Positions 44,413-52,682 of a DNA stretch of 64,000 bases are shown here, piece by piece. The notes under the pieces were generated by a model. The model saw only the letters and a program-made list of their open reading frames with translations. It was not told where the DNA came from and did not search any database. The position numbers were made by a program, and so were the translations under genes. This DNA is from a virus, in the IMG/VR virus record IMGVR_UViG_3300033145_001087, positions 47,431-111,430 of that record. The stretch is one strand, 5' to 3'. The stretch's first letter is position 1. Each line of letters starts with the position of its first letter.

Positions 44413-45275
44413 TAAGAAAAAGATTAGGACAACTTAGATATGTAAAAAACCCATTACAAATATGGAGATTATTATTTAGTAGAGTAAAATCTATAGAAAT
44501 AGCTGTTAATTATGTATGTAATAAAAAATGCCCTGGTTGTTATGCAAGAAACCTTAGGGCAGACCAAGAAAAAATGTTTTTAACACCAAAAGATATTAAA
44601 GAAATATGTGAAAAATATAAACCTGCTCATATTAATATTACTGGCGGAGAACCAATGTTAAATCCAAAGCTTTTTGAAATTATTCAAACTATACCAAAAT
44701 CTATAATAGTTAGTATGGTTACTAATGGTGATTTATTTAAAAACCCACCAGATGTTATAGATTTTGAAACAGAAATTGATTATATCAAATTATGGAATTT
44801 AAAATCAAGTGGTTTAAATACTATTCAAATAAGTTATGGTTCTAATTATAATTGTATTTGGAATAAAGAATTAGCAAAATATTCTAAAAGAGAAGGATTA
44901 AATGTTTGTTTAAGCGTTACAAATGTTTATAAAGAAAGAAAACATATTTTACAAGCTATTAGAATAGCAGAAGAAAATGGATACCATGTATTATTTAATA
45001 CTCCTGGTGTTGGAATGGAAGACCAGTTTGATTATCAAACATATTTTACATATAGGAGTCATCCTTTAGTAAGAGAAGATAATATGTTCTGGAATGGAGC
45101 AGATGTCTGTCCAGCAGGACTTAAAAAATTTTATATTTCTGCGGATAAGAGTATTTATCCATGTGATAGATTACATGATGAGAAATATTCATCCTATAAA
45201 GAAATGAGAAAACAATATAAAGGATTAAAGAAAGTATATTGTAGAAGATATTGTAAGATGGTGGAAAATGATTAA
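44409..45275 (+). CDS. Radical SAM protein (SPASM-like C-terminus)
   Basis: 288 residues. CNKKCPGC at residues 37-44 is the CX3CX2C [4Fe-4S] motif; INITGGEPMLNP is the SAM-binding GGE motif. The C-terminal DVCPAGLKKFYISADKSIYPCDRL and CRRYC supply four more Cys, consistent with a SPASM/twitch auxiliary cluster. Such proteins modify peptides or sugars; the substrate here is unknown. The glycan-gene context suggests a sugar, but a virion peptide is also possible. Confidence 0.85.
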   Translation: MIRKRLGQLRYVKNPLQIWRLLFSRVKSIEIAVNYVCNKKCPGCYARNLRADQEKMFLTPKDIKEICEKYKPAHINITGGEPMLNPKLFEIIQTIPKSIIVSMVTNGDLFKNPPDVIDFETEIDYIKLWNLKSSGLNTIQISYGSNYNCIWNKELAKYSKREGLNVCLSVTNVYKERKHILQAIRIAEENGYHVLFNTPGVGMEDQFDYQTYFTYRSHPLVREDNMFWNGADVCPAGLKKFYISADKSIYPCDRLHDEKYSSYKEMRKQYKGLKKVYCRRYCKMVEND

Positions 45276-46227
45276 TGTAAATTATATTGGTTATGATGGT
45301 TTTCAAAACTATGGTGATGATGTAAATAAAGAAATAGTTATGAAACTTGGCTTTCAACACGATGAAAACTCTGATATTGTATTTATAGGTCCTGGAACAG
45401 GATTTCCAATTCCTAAAAGTAAACAACAATTAATTAAAGAAAATACTAAAGAAGTAATAGTGTTCGGAACTGGTTGTCATACTAAAAAATTTTATAAAGA
45501 TGAAAACTCATTTGAAGAAGATATGAAATTTACAAAAGAATTATTGAAAAAAGCCAAATATATAGGAGTCAGAGATAGTTATACGCAAAAGACTATAGGT
45601 TGTGGAAAGGTTATTGGTGACCCTTTCTTTTTGTTATCAATACCAAAAAAAGAAGAGATACCAGAAAAATATGTAATACTTATTATTGGTCGTGCAGGAT
45701 TTAATTGTTGGGGAGAAGTTGATGGAGAATTTAATTCTTTGAAAAATACTATAAAATTTACTAAAAACTTCATAATGAAAAAATTAGGTTTCAAAGTTAA
45801 AATATTTTATCTTTTTAACAATGATGCCCCCTTATCTTATGAAATATCTTCATATTTAAATGAGTCGGTATTTAAACGAATTGAAATGTATGAAAACTTT
45901 TTAACTGAATATAGGAATGCAGAATTTATTATATCGTATAAATTACATGGAATGATTACTGCACTATTAACTAATACTCCCATTATACCAATAGAATACG
46001 TCCCAAAAATAACCAATGTAGCTAGTGATTTTAAAATTGACAATCTAGTATTAAAATCTAATGAGGTAACAGAAAAACAATTAGAAAATAAATATAATTT
46101 ATTAAAAAACTGGGATTATACCTTTATTAAAAATAAAAGACAAAAATATATTAATTTACAATATAAATTTATAGAACAGATTAAAAAAATATATGGTGAA
46201 AACAATGAAAATAATATTAATGGGTAG
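45268..46227 (+). CDS. Polysaccharide pyruvyl transferase family protein
   Basis: 319 residues. GYDGFQNYGDDVNKEI at the N-terminus, KYIGVRDSYTQKTI, and the C-terminal EFIISYKLHGMITALLTNTPIIPI (S-x-R/K-x-H-G) are characteristic of CsaB/WcaK-type enzymes. They add pyruvate ketals to sugars and give the glycan negative charge. Coupled to the radical SAM gene by overlap. Confidence 0.8.
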   Translation: MINVNYIGYDGFQNYGDDVNKEIVMKLGFQHDENSDIVFIGPGTGFPIPKSKQQLIKENTKEVIVFGTGCHTKKFYKDENSFEEDMKFTKELLKKAKYIGVRDSYTQKTIGCGKVIGDPFFLLSIPKKEEIPEKYVILIIGRAGFNCWGEVDGEFNSLKNTIKFTKNFIMKKLGFKVKIFYLFNNDAPLSYEISSYLNESVFKRIEMYENFLTEYRNAEFIISYKLHGMITALLTNTPIIPIEYVPKITNVASDFKIDNLVLKSNEVTEKQLENKYNLLKNWDYTFIKNKRQKYINLQYKFIEQIKKIYGENNENNING

Positions 46228-47278
46228 TTTTACAGATATGCAAACAGGTGTTTATATAGGAGATACTTTTACAAGTATGAAACATGATATTTATGGTATA
46301 GATATAAGGAGAATCTATAAAACTGTCGGTGCTGAAAAAACGCAAGAAACTGTAATAAAAGAATTAATAAAATTAAATCTTAAACCAGACCTAATTTTAA
46401 TACTAAAAGGTTTAGAATTATCCCCAAAAACTATACGAGCTATTAAAGATATGTATCCTAAAGCTATTTATGCTAATTGGTTCTTTGATAAATTTCTACA
46501 AGAAGAACCAATATGGAAAACGGAATCATATTTAAAAATAATTAAAGAATTTGATTATTTCTTTTGTAGTTTAAAAGGAGTAGCTGATAAACTAAATGAT
46601 TTAGGATATAAGAATGTGAAATACTTAGATGAAGGATGTGAGCCAAAACGACACAGTGAAATATATTTAAATAATTTTCAAAAAAAAAAATATGCAAGTG
46701 ACGTATCTTTTATTGGGAATATAGGATATCTATTACAACATCATTTGCGATTACCAATGTTAAAGATTATTGCAGAAGAAGGATTTCGATTACAAATCTT
46801 CGGTTCGTTATGTTGTGATATAAAACACGTACCTACAAAAGTAAGACCGTGTTTGACACAAATACCTGTTATTAATGAAGACCATAGTAAAGTTGTTCAA
46901 TCATCTTTAATTAATTTAGGAATAGACCAAGACTTAGGTATTGATATGGGGCATAGTGCGAGAGTTTATAGAGTCCTTTGTGCCGGTGGTTGTTATCTAA
47001 CTACTAATACTAAAGGATTAGATAAAATGTTTAAAACCAATAAAAAAGACGATGACTTAACAGGAGAAGAAGAAATAGTAATTTTTGATAACAAAGAGGA
47101 TTTAATTAAAAAACTAGACTTTCTTTTAGAGCACGATGACATAAGAGAACAAATAGGAAAAAATGGTCAAAAGAAAGTATTAAAATATCACACATTTAAA
47201 CATAGGTGTGAAGAAATGTTAAAAATAATAAAAGGTGAAAAAAATGAAAGAGGTGATAAAAGATGGACAAAAAAATAA
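46205..47278 (+). CDS. CgeB-like glycosyltransferase
   Basis: About 357 residues from ATG 46205 (GGTGAAAAC upstream). KIILMGSFTDMQTGVYIGD start, YFFCSLKGVADKLNDLG and VKYLDEGCEPKRHSE in the middle, then GHSARVYRVLCAGGCYLTTNTKGLDKMF, the GT-B donor motif of the CgeB/Glyco_trans_1_2 group. The C-terminal KYHTFKHRCEEML also fits. Last glycan gene before the terminase block. Confidence 0.8.
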   Translation: MKIILMGSFTDMQTGVYIGDTFTSMKHDIYGIDIRRIYKTVGAEKTQETVIKELIKLNLKPDLILILKGLELSPKTIRAIKDMYPKAIYANWFFDKFLQEEPIWKTESYLKIIKEFDYFFCSLKGVADKLNDLGYKNVKYLDEGCEPKRHSEIYLNNFQKKKYASDVSFIGNIGYLLQHHLRLPMLKIIAEEGFRLQIFGSLCCDIKHVPTKVRPCLTQIPVINEDHSKVVQSSLINLGIDQDLGIDMGHSARVYRVLCAGGCYLTTNTKGLDKMFKTNKKDDDLTGEEEIVIFDNKEDLIKKLDFLLEHDDIREQIGKNGQKKVLKYHTFKHRCEEMLKIIKGEKNERGDKRWTKK

Positions 47279-47436
47279 CTAAATTTAATTTTGATACAAT
47301 AAACGAACCGCATCTTATTTTTACAAAGGACTGGTTAAAGAACAAGGCAAAAGAAAATAAAGACATTTATTTCTATTTCCCTTCTAATATTGATATTAAT
47401 ACACAATTTCCATTAAAATTTGAGGTAAAAAAATGA
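47263..47436 (+). CDS. Small hypothetical protein (57 aa)
   Basis: ATG 47263 follows GAGGTGATAAA, inside the last codons of the glycosyltransferase gene. MDKKITKFNFDTINEP ... INTQFPLKFEVKK. It ends in an ATGA overlap with the next gene. Conserved function unknown to me. Confidence 0.6.
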   Translation: MDKKITKFNFDTINEPHLIFTKDWLKNKAKENKDIYFYFPSNIDINTQFPLKFEVKK

Positions 47437-47651
47437 AGATAATAGATTGGGACGAAAAACTGTTTGAAACACTTGCTTGTGGTAATTATACAGCAAAAGA
47501 CCACACAGTTTTAAGAAAATTAGCAAAATGGATAGGTGATGTGTCTGGAAATGTAAACGTAACTATGCGATTATACCATATAGCAGACAAAATGAAAAAC
47601 GAATATCATAAGAAACAATGGGAAGATACGTATCACGGCTATAAAGAATAA
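47433..47651 (+). CDS. Hypothetical helical protein (72 aa)
   Basis: MKIIDWDEKLFETLACGNYTAKD followed by helices (HTVLRKLAKWIGDVSG, YHIADKMKNEYHKKQWED). Coupled to the previous gene. Family not recognised. Confidence 0.55.
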   Translation: MKIIDWDEKLFETLACGNYTAKDHTVLRKLAKWIGDVSGNVNVTMRLYHIADKMKNEYHKKQWEDTYHGYKE

Positions 47652-47663
47652 GAGGTAAATAAA

Positions 47664-47858
47664 ATGAAAGAAGATGAATTAACAAAGAAATTTATAGAAT
47701 ACGAAACAACAATAAAAAAACACGCAGAAGTTGTTAATACTTTAAATATAAACCAACAGCTTTTAATAAAAAAAATAGGAGAGATGGAAAAGAATTTAGA
47801 ACCAAAGCCAAAAGAAGAAGAAAAAAAAGAGGAGAAAAAAGATGGTGAGACTAAATAA
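47664..47858 (+). CDS. Small coiled-coil protein (64 aa)
   Basis: MKEDELTKKFIEYETTIKKHAEVV ... LLIKKIGEMEKNLE with a Glu/Lys-rich tail. Heptad-like spacing suggests a coiled coil. Its 3' end overlaps the zinc-finger gene by 17 bases. Possibly a terminase-associated accessory; not shown. Confidence 0.55.
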   Translation: MKEDELTKKFIEYETTIKKHAEVVNTLNINQQLLIKKIGEMEKNLEPKPKEEEKKEEKKDGETK

Positions 47859-48030
47859 ATGTGGTCATCCAGACCATTGGGTTTTTAGATTAACAGGTGC
47901 GGGAAAGAAATTTTCATATTGTTTAGGATGTTTAATAGAAAAAACAGAGATAGATAATTTCGAAACATATAAAAATCCCTTCCTTAAATCTTCGAAGAAA
48001 ATAAAACCAATAACAAAAGAGAAGAAATAA
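47842..48030 (+). CDS. Small zinc-finger-like protein (62 aa)
   Basis: MVRLNKCGHPDHWVFRLTGAGKKFSYCLGCLIEK contains Cys7/His9/His12-type and C-L-G-C ligands that could bind one zinc. The tail is Lys-rich. It ends one base before the large terminase start, so may act in packaging or DNA binding. Confidence 0.6.
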   Translation: MVRLNKCGHPDHWVFRLTGAGKKFSYCLGCLIEKTEIDNFETYKNPFLKSSKKIKPITKEKK

Positions 48031-48031
48031 T

Positions 48032-49705
48032 ATGCGAACGTTTAAACATATCTATATAGATTATTGTACTTGGATAGTTGAAAAAACTGGAAATAGAGAC
48101 TACTCTTATGAGGCTTTAGTAGAAAAATATGGGGAACAAAATATAGACGTTGTTTTATATAAAGACCTATTAAAAAAATTCTACGATAAAAATTTTGGTT
48201 TCTTTTATTTTTCTAAATTTTTAATTGGAGATTTACAAGAAGTAGGCTATCCAAAACCCTTTAGATATAATACTCTGCTTAGGAAATGGCATAAACTTAT
48301 ACAAACACATAAATATTTAGCTATTCTTTGTGCACGAGGTCATGGAAAAAGTGTTTACTTTTCTCAAGTAAATAATATATATGATATGTTTTTATATAAA
48401 TTTAAGAGGATTATAATAATTTCTGCAAGTCAGGAACAAGCAAACGAACACATAGACAATATAAAGATACTTGTAGATAATAATGAATGGCTTTCCGAAA
48501 AGAAAGATAATAAACGGTGGGCTGTTGAACGAATCAGCTATAATAGTGGTTTTATTATGGCCGCTGGTATAGGAAGTGAAATATTAGGACATCACGTTGA
48601 TAGAATAGTTATAGATGATATACTTAGAAGTGATAATAGATTGTCAGACCAAGAAGTAGAAGATTATATAGATATGAACTTATCACCGATGTTATTAAAC
48701 AGACAAGGACAAATGATATTAGTAGGAACACCCAAATCAGAATCAGATATTTTTTCAACTCTTAAAAAGAGAATAAAGGAAGAATCAAAATGCCCTTGGG
48801 TAATAAAAGAATATAAAGCTGTTTTAGATTATGATAAAAAAATATTACAATGCCCAGATAGATTTACTTGGGAGCAAATTATGGAGAAAAGACTTACTAT
48901 GGGAAGTCTTAAATTCTCTAGAGAATATCAACTTGAATTCTTTAGTAGAGACAAATCTCTTTTCCCAGATATACTTATTAAATTAGCCAAAGATAAAGGA
49001 AAAGATATGCGATTACTTTATAAATTCGATAAAAGAGGTCCTGAATGGATATTCGTCATAGGAGTAGATGTAGCCAGAAGTGGTAGTGCGTCAGCAGATT
49101 ATACTGTAGCTATTGTATTGGCATATAATTCAGTTACACAAGCAAAACAAATAGTTCATATGTGGAGAGAGAAAGGACTAAAAATAACAAAACAGGCAGA
49201 ACATATAGCCAAGATTGCAAGAAGTTTTAATAATGCTACTGTTTTAGTAGAACAAAACAATATGGGACAAGATATGATAGATGAATTAGCAGATACTTGG
49301 AATGTAGGTGTAGAATCTTTTGTTACTGGTGGTAAAGGACAAAAGAAAGATGAATTGATTAGGTTTTTAATAACTTCATTTGAACACGAACAATTAATAA
49401 TACCTCAAGGTGATGACCAATCTATTACAGATATGAATGCATTATGTGATGAATTATCTAAATTTTGTGTAACTCACACACCTGCTGGTAATGAAAAATT
49501 TGAAGGTGCTGGAAGTCACGATGATTGTGTTATTTCCCTTGCTTTAGCTAATAAAGCAACTCAAATATTAGGAGCCCCCTTTGCTTTAACTAATTTTAGT
49601 AATGACCGTAATGTTAAAGATTCAAATGTTTATGAAGCTTTTTTATCTCGTAATACAGGAGAAAGTGACCTTGTAAAATTAATTAGGATGGGAGTAATAC
49701 GCTAA
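48032..49705 (+). CDS. terL: Terminase large subunit
   Basis: 557 residues. ATPase: Walker A CARGHGKS (about residues 99-106), Walker B RIVIDDIL (about 190-197), coupling motif MILVGTPKSESD. Nuclease (RNase H fold): VIGVDVARSGSASADYTVA (about 342-360), VLVEQNNMGQD and GSHDDCVISLALA with the expected acidic metal ligands. It translocates DNA into proheads and cuts it. It stands apart from the small subunit (34845) with 12.6 kb of cargo between, and reads away from the portal operon. Confidence 0.93.
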   Translation: MRTFKHIYIDYCTWIVEKTGNRDYSYEALVEKYGEQNIDVVLYKDLLKKFYDKNFGFFYFSKFLIGDLQEVGYPKPFRYNTLLRKWHKLIQTHKYLAILCARGHGKSVYFSQVNNIYDMFLYKFKRIIIISASQEQANEHIDNIKILVDNNEWLSEKKDNKRWAVERISYNSGFIMAAGIGSEILGHHVDRIVIDDILRSDNRLSDQEVEDYIDMNLSPMLLNRQGQMILVGTPKSESDIFSTLKKRIKEESKCPWVIKEYKAVLDYDKKILQCPDRFTWEQIMEKRLTMGSLKFSREYQLEFFSRDKSLFPDILIKLAKDKGKDMRLLYKFDKRGPEWIFVIGVDVARSGSASADYTVAIVLAYNSVTQAKQIVHMWREKGLKITKQAEHIAKIARSFNNATVLVEQNNMGQDMIDELADTWNVGVESFVTGGKGQKKDELIRFLITSFEHEQLIIPQGDDQSITDMNALCDELSKFCVTHTPAGNEKFEGAGSHDDCVISLALANKATQILGAPFALTNFSNDRNVKDSNVYEAFLSRNTGESDLVKLIRMGVIR

Positions 49706-49750
49706 TGAAAAAAAGTAATGCCAGAAAACACAACAAGGTGTTATAAAATA

Positions 49751-49882
49751 ATGAAATGTAAATATTGTAATAGTATTCAATTTAGGATGACTGCTAATGA
49801 GAACGAAGTTGAATGCGTGTATTGTATAAGATGCGGAACTGAATATAAGTTTAAAAAAGGTGAGAAAAATGGTAGAACATAG
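49751..49882 (+). CDS. Zinc-ribbon mini protein (43 aa)
   Basis: MKCKYCNSIQFRM ... VECVYCIRCGTEYKF: Cys3/Cys6 and Cys25/Cys28 form a classic two-knuckle zinc ribbon (Cys22 is extra). It overlaps the next gene. One of about ten tiny Cys-pair proteins in the right half. Confidence 0.65.
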   Translation: MKCKYCNSIQFRMTANENEVECVYCIRCGTEYKFKKGEKNGRT

Positions 49883-50126
49883 TGAATTAGGAATAAGAAT
49901 AACCTCTGAAGATATAGAACATTACCTCTCAAATATGGGTATAATGTTAGTAAATAAAACACATTCTTTTATAGAGGCTGGTACAAAAGAAAGTTTAGAC
50001 ATCGTTGTTTATTATAAAGGTAAAAAAGTTACAAATGTAGTAGCCATTGAATTATCTAGTTCAACTATGGAATTTGGAGAAAAAAAGGATGAGGTATTAA
50101 ATTGGAGAAAAGAGATAGAAGGATAG
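49869..50126 (+). CDS. Small protein with C-terminal NWRKE tag (85 aa)
   Basis: ATG 49869 has SD GGTGAG. MVEHSELGIRITSEDIEHYLSNMG looks helical; VAIELSSSTMEFGEKKDEVLNWRKEIEG ends with the tag seen in eight other small proteins. The tag codons lie over the start of the next gene (TTG 50102). Function unknown. Confidence 0.6.
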   Translation: MVEHSELGIRITSEDIEHYLSNMGIMLVNKTHSFIEAGTKESLDIVVYYKGKKVTNVVAIELSSSTMEFGEKKDEVLNWRKEIEG

Positions 50127-50458
50127 TAAATTTTTTAGAAGATAATAAAAAATATACCGGTCTAAGTGAATATAAAATACTTTTATCCTTAAAACCATCT
50201 GTTCGAGATGATGCTTATGCCGAATTAGATGTGAATATCTTAGAAAAAACCCTAAAAATTCAATTAAGTAAAGAATTCTACTTAAAAAACCCTATAGACC
50301 AACGTAACATCCTATTTCACGAACTAGTACACGCTAGAGTAGAAGTTATGAAAAAACTTACAGAACAATTTTCAGAACACCTTGAAGAAGACTTTGTGAA
50401 TGATTTAGTTAGAGGATTTGAAAGATTTTACGGTAAAAAAGAATGGAAAATTAAATAG
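50102..50458 (+). CDS. Small HExxH zincin-like metallopeptidase domain protein
   Basis: 118 residues. IDQRNILFHELVHARVEVM contains HELVH at about residues 72-76, the zinc-binding HExxH of zincins, with downstream acidic residues (EEDFVNDLVRGFERF) that could include the third ligand. Start is TTG 50102 with GAGGTA upstream, inside the tag of the preceding gene. Could be a minimal peptidase or an inactive zinc protein. Confidence 0.6.
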   Translation: MEKRDRRIVNFLEDNKKYTGLSEYKILLSLKPSVRDDAYAELDVNILEKTLKIQLSKEFYLKNPIDQRNILFHELVHARVEVMKKLTEQFSEHLEEDFVNDLVRGFERFYGKKEWKIK

Positions 50459-50468
50459 GTGAAACAAA

Positions 50469-50777
50469 ATGGAAGATAAACAAAAGGAATTAATAGGAAA
50501 CTTAGATGCAAAATTTTGGGCAGAAGAGTTTATTAAAAGAGCGAAAGAAGACCCATCGTTTGCGATTGATGAAGGAAATATGATTGGTTGGTTTGCTAAT
50601 GCAATTATGACTGGGTATGATAATATGGGTGGGGTGAAGATTGATTCCCTTAAAAACTATAGATGTATGTTAGACGTGAATGATAGGCCAATTATGGTAG
50701 AAGTAGAACAAGATGATGTATATGATAACTTTGAACCATTTGTATTGTTATCAGAATTAAAGAAACTAATAAAATGA
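50469..50777 (+). CDS. Hypothetical protein (102 aa)
   Basis: N-terminal helices (KELIGNLDAKFWAEEFIKRAKEDPSFA, WFANAIMTGYDNM) resemble many phage small proteins; the second half is beta/acidic. SD AGGTGAAA. Overlaps the next small gene by 4 bases. Confidence 0.55.
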   Translation: MEDKQKELIGNLDAKFWAEEFIKRAKEDPSFAIDEGNMIGWFANAIMTGYDNMGGVKIDSLKNYRCMLDVNDRPIMVEVEQDDVYDNFEPFVLLSELKKLIK

Positions 50778-50872
50778 GAGACGAATGGGATAACCCAGAT
50801 ATAAAACATAGGATTATTTCTATAGAACCTAGTTTAATAAAAAAATGGATAAAAAAGAATATAATGAGGTAA
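50774..50872 (+). CDS. Tiny protein (32 aa)
   Basis: MRDEWDNPDIKHRIISIEPSLI then a basic amphipathic end (KKWIKKNIMR). Position by ATGA overlap supports translation. Role unknown. Confidence 0.5.
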   Translation: MRDEWDNPDIKHRIISIEPSLIKKWIKKNIMR

Positions 50873-50879
50873 AAACAAA

Positions 50880-51245
50880 ATGGAAAAACAAAAACAAGAA
50901 CAAACAACAGACATAACTCAAGAACAGATAAATAAAGAATGTATTAAAGATTGGGAAAGTAAAAAAAAAGAATTGGATGAAAAAGCTGAACACGCAAAAG
51001 ACTATTGGGGATTTTCATCATTAAGAAACTCTACTAATTTGGCAAATGATATTGGAAAAGAAGTATATTATGCATTAGGAAAAGACGTTTATAAAGGTAA
51101 GATATTATCAGTAAACTGTTATGGAATGTGCTGTATATTACTTGAAGATGGTGGGAGTATATATCGAAGTATGCAAAAAGTATTTGGTAATGTTAATTAT
51201 GCATTACAAAATGCTAAATATAATGAAGAAATGAAAAAACAATAG
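50880..51245 (+). CDS. Hypothetical protein (121 aa)
   Basis: Charged N-terminal half (KECIKDWESKKKELDEKAEHAKDYWG) and a small beta domain (VYYALGKDVYKGKILSVNCYGMCCILLEDGG) that looks like an SH3/KOW-type fold. SD AATGAGGTAAAA. Last gene before the long noncoding region. Family not recognised. Confidence 0.55.
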   Translation: MEKQKQEQTTDITQEQINKECIKDWESKKKELDEKAEHAKDYWGFSSLRNSTNLANDIGKEVYYALGKDVYKGKILSVNCYGMCCILLEDGGSIYRSMQKVFGNVNYALQNAKYNEEMKKQ

Positions 51246-51281
51246 AGGTAAAAATATTTAGATTTAGTATTATACCAGTCT

Positions 51282-51392
51282 TAGGATGTAATCCTATGTG
51301 CCATAGGTGCTTCCTAAGCAACTATTTCTCGAAAAGAGTAGTTTACTACTCTTAATAATATGAATGTCTTAAATGGCTTGTATGAGCGTTGT
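51282..51392 (+). ncRNA. Structured RNA-like element, copy A
   Basis: Hairpin TAGGAT-GTA-ATCCTA (51282-51296), a TAAGCA stretch, hairpin AAGAGTAG-TTTA-CTACTCTT (about 51334-51353), then CTTAAAT and GCGTT. The same order of motifs recurs at 59545-59652, where the hairpins are kept with different base pairs. This favours an RNA over a protein. No promoter is seen directly upstream; it may be part of the mRNA of the preceding gene. Confidence 0.45.
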
Positions 51393-51787
51393 TATTTATA
51401 ACACAAGTAAATAGTGAAATAATTAGGTAATTCCCGGAGGTGTAGAGGTAACCACTTTACCTATCCTTTTGAAACTATTCCTAGTCATACTAGACCATAC
51501 ACCTCATTCTGTTGTCACCCTGTAGTAGTAACAGGGTCTGATTAACGCCGCCTCTTAGTAGTAGTGACACGGGCCTGAATGACGCCGCCTCTATACGGTG
51601 GTGACACCCTGGGCGTATGTGTTGTCCCTGCCTAGGGACAACGCCTTACCGAGGGTGTCGCCTCTTACCGGTGACATATACTACCCTTAGGTGGTTGTTG
51701 TCACGGGTGAGTAGTTATCACTACTTCTTAGTTGTGTCACGGTGTTATATTTTATAGTAGTTACAAAATTACTGTATTTAAAGCTAT
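51393..51787 (+). ncRNA. GC-rich highly structured noncoding region
   Basis: Between two genes lies about 400 bases with no supported ORF and a G+C content well above the genome. P1 GAGGTGTA/TACACCTC (51437-51444, 51498-51505) encloses hairpins 51446-51462 and 51481-51493. Then come ACCCTGT/ACAGGGT (51517-51537), and a long nested stem GACACCCT+GGCG+TTGTCCCT pairing across 51603-51659. ACCGGTGACA/TGTCACGGGT (51667-51708, one mismatch) and AGTAGT/ACTACT (51710-51725) follow. Two copies of the (A/G)ACGCCGCCTCT motif lie inside (51544, 51581). Reads as one or more structured RNAs; function unknown. Confidence 0.55.
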
Positions 51788-51804
51788 CGAAATGTTTATA
51801 TAGT
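51788..51804 (+). promoter_or_regulatory. Promoter of the 51872 gene
   Basis: CGAAATGTTTATATAGTACC is a BRE/TATA pair; a start near 51828 would leave about 45 bases of leader before ATG 51872. Confidence 0.75.
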
Positions 51805-51871
51805 ACCTGCATATTCTATACTCTAGTTGAGTATGAACAAAGATTTATACCAACTGGAGATATAAACAAAA

Positions 51872-52447
51872 ATGGCAAAAGCAAAAAAAGAATATGTGAG
51901 TATGAATGGAAAGAAAGTATTGTTAGACTTAAACGACCAGAAAGAAAACGATAGACCACATAAGTACTTTTGTGTAGACGCAGATTTTGGCAGTGATGTC
52001 GCAGAGAAGCTTAATCTAGCAGATACAACAATAAACCATGTATTCAATGAAGTAATGACACGTGGTTTAAAGTCGTTTGGTTTAGAGCCAGAAGCATATA
52101 ACTTCACACGCAGTATGCAGCCATCCATACGTAATGTTGGTAAACATCCACAGCAAGTTGCAGCGTATGGACTATTGATGAATCCACCAACACCAACGCC
52201 AGTAATCGCAGCAGATATTACACCAGCAACGACTAGTATATCACCACTGGCTCAAAAGTGGATAAATGGCTTAATTGCGACTATCAACCAAAAGATAGCA
52301 GAAAACCAGCCAATCAATGCACAGCAACTACGTAATGCAGTGGATGAAAAAGTGCCAGAAACTATCAGAGAAGTGGTATTTAGTGAATCGCTAAAAGCCA
52401 TACCAACCATTGCAGAAGCAAAAACGCCAGTAGACTTCAGTTTTTAA
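51872..52447 (+). CDS. Hypothetical early protein with DFxF C-terminus (191 aa)
   Basis: A monocistronically promoted gene, less AT-rich than its neighbours. A small charged N-terminal domain (VSMNGKKVLLDLNDQ ... YFCVDADFGSDVAEKLNL) is followed by TINHVFNEVMTRGLKSFGLEPEAYNF, a Pro/Thr linker, a second helical domain (NGLIATINQKIAENQPINAQQLRNAV) and the end TPVDFSF. The protein at 56826 has the same layout (folded domain, Pro linker, helical domain, APLDFTF). A short hydrophobic/acidic tail after a flexible linker recalls ssDNA-binding proteins, but I see no OB-fold signature. Function unknown. Confidence 0.65.
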   Translation: MAKAKKEYVSMNGKKVLLDLNDQKENDRPHKYFCVDADFGSDVAEKLNLADTTINHVFNEVMTRGLKSFGLEPEAYNFTRSMQPSIRNVGKHPQQVAAYGLLMNPPTPTPVIAADITPATTSISPLAQKWINGLIATINQKIAENQPINAQQLRNAVDEKVPETIREVVFSESLKAIPTIAEAKTPVDFSF

Positions 52448-52506
52448 TAAACTGATATTTTTCTTTTTTTTTTACCAATCTTAAAAAATAAATGGAGTTG
52501 ATATAA

Positions 52507-52677
52507 ATGATAGAAAAATTAAAACAACAAATAAAAGAATTTAATAAATTAGAAGAGACTGCACCAACAACAGAATTACACAATAAAATTATTGATGTTA
52601 CTTGTAGTATAGCGTCACTTATTGCAGAATTAGAAGAAGAACAAACAAAAGCCAATAAAATATTAAAATGGAGGTGA
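52507..52677 (+). CDS. Small helical protein (56 aa)
   Basis: MIEKLKQQIKEFNKLEETAPTTELHNKI then a second helix ending ANKILKWR. Two-helix hairpin likely. The last codons TGG AGG TGA contain the SD (GGAGGTGA) of the next gene. SD for this gene: GGAGTTGATA. Confidence 0.6.
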   Translation: MIEKLKQQIKEFNKLEETAPTTELHNKIIDVTCSIASLIAELEEEQTKANKILKWR

Positions 52678-52682
52678 TGCAA

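Noticed and set aside
51742-51954. A 70-codon frame crossing the 51790 promoter
   Set aside because: It contains the TATA box of the 51872 gene, overlaps that gene out of frame and has no SD.
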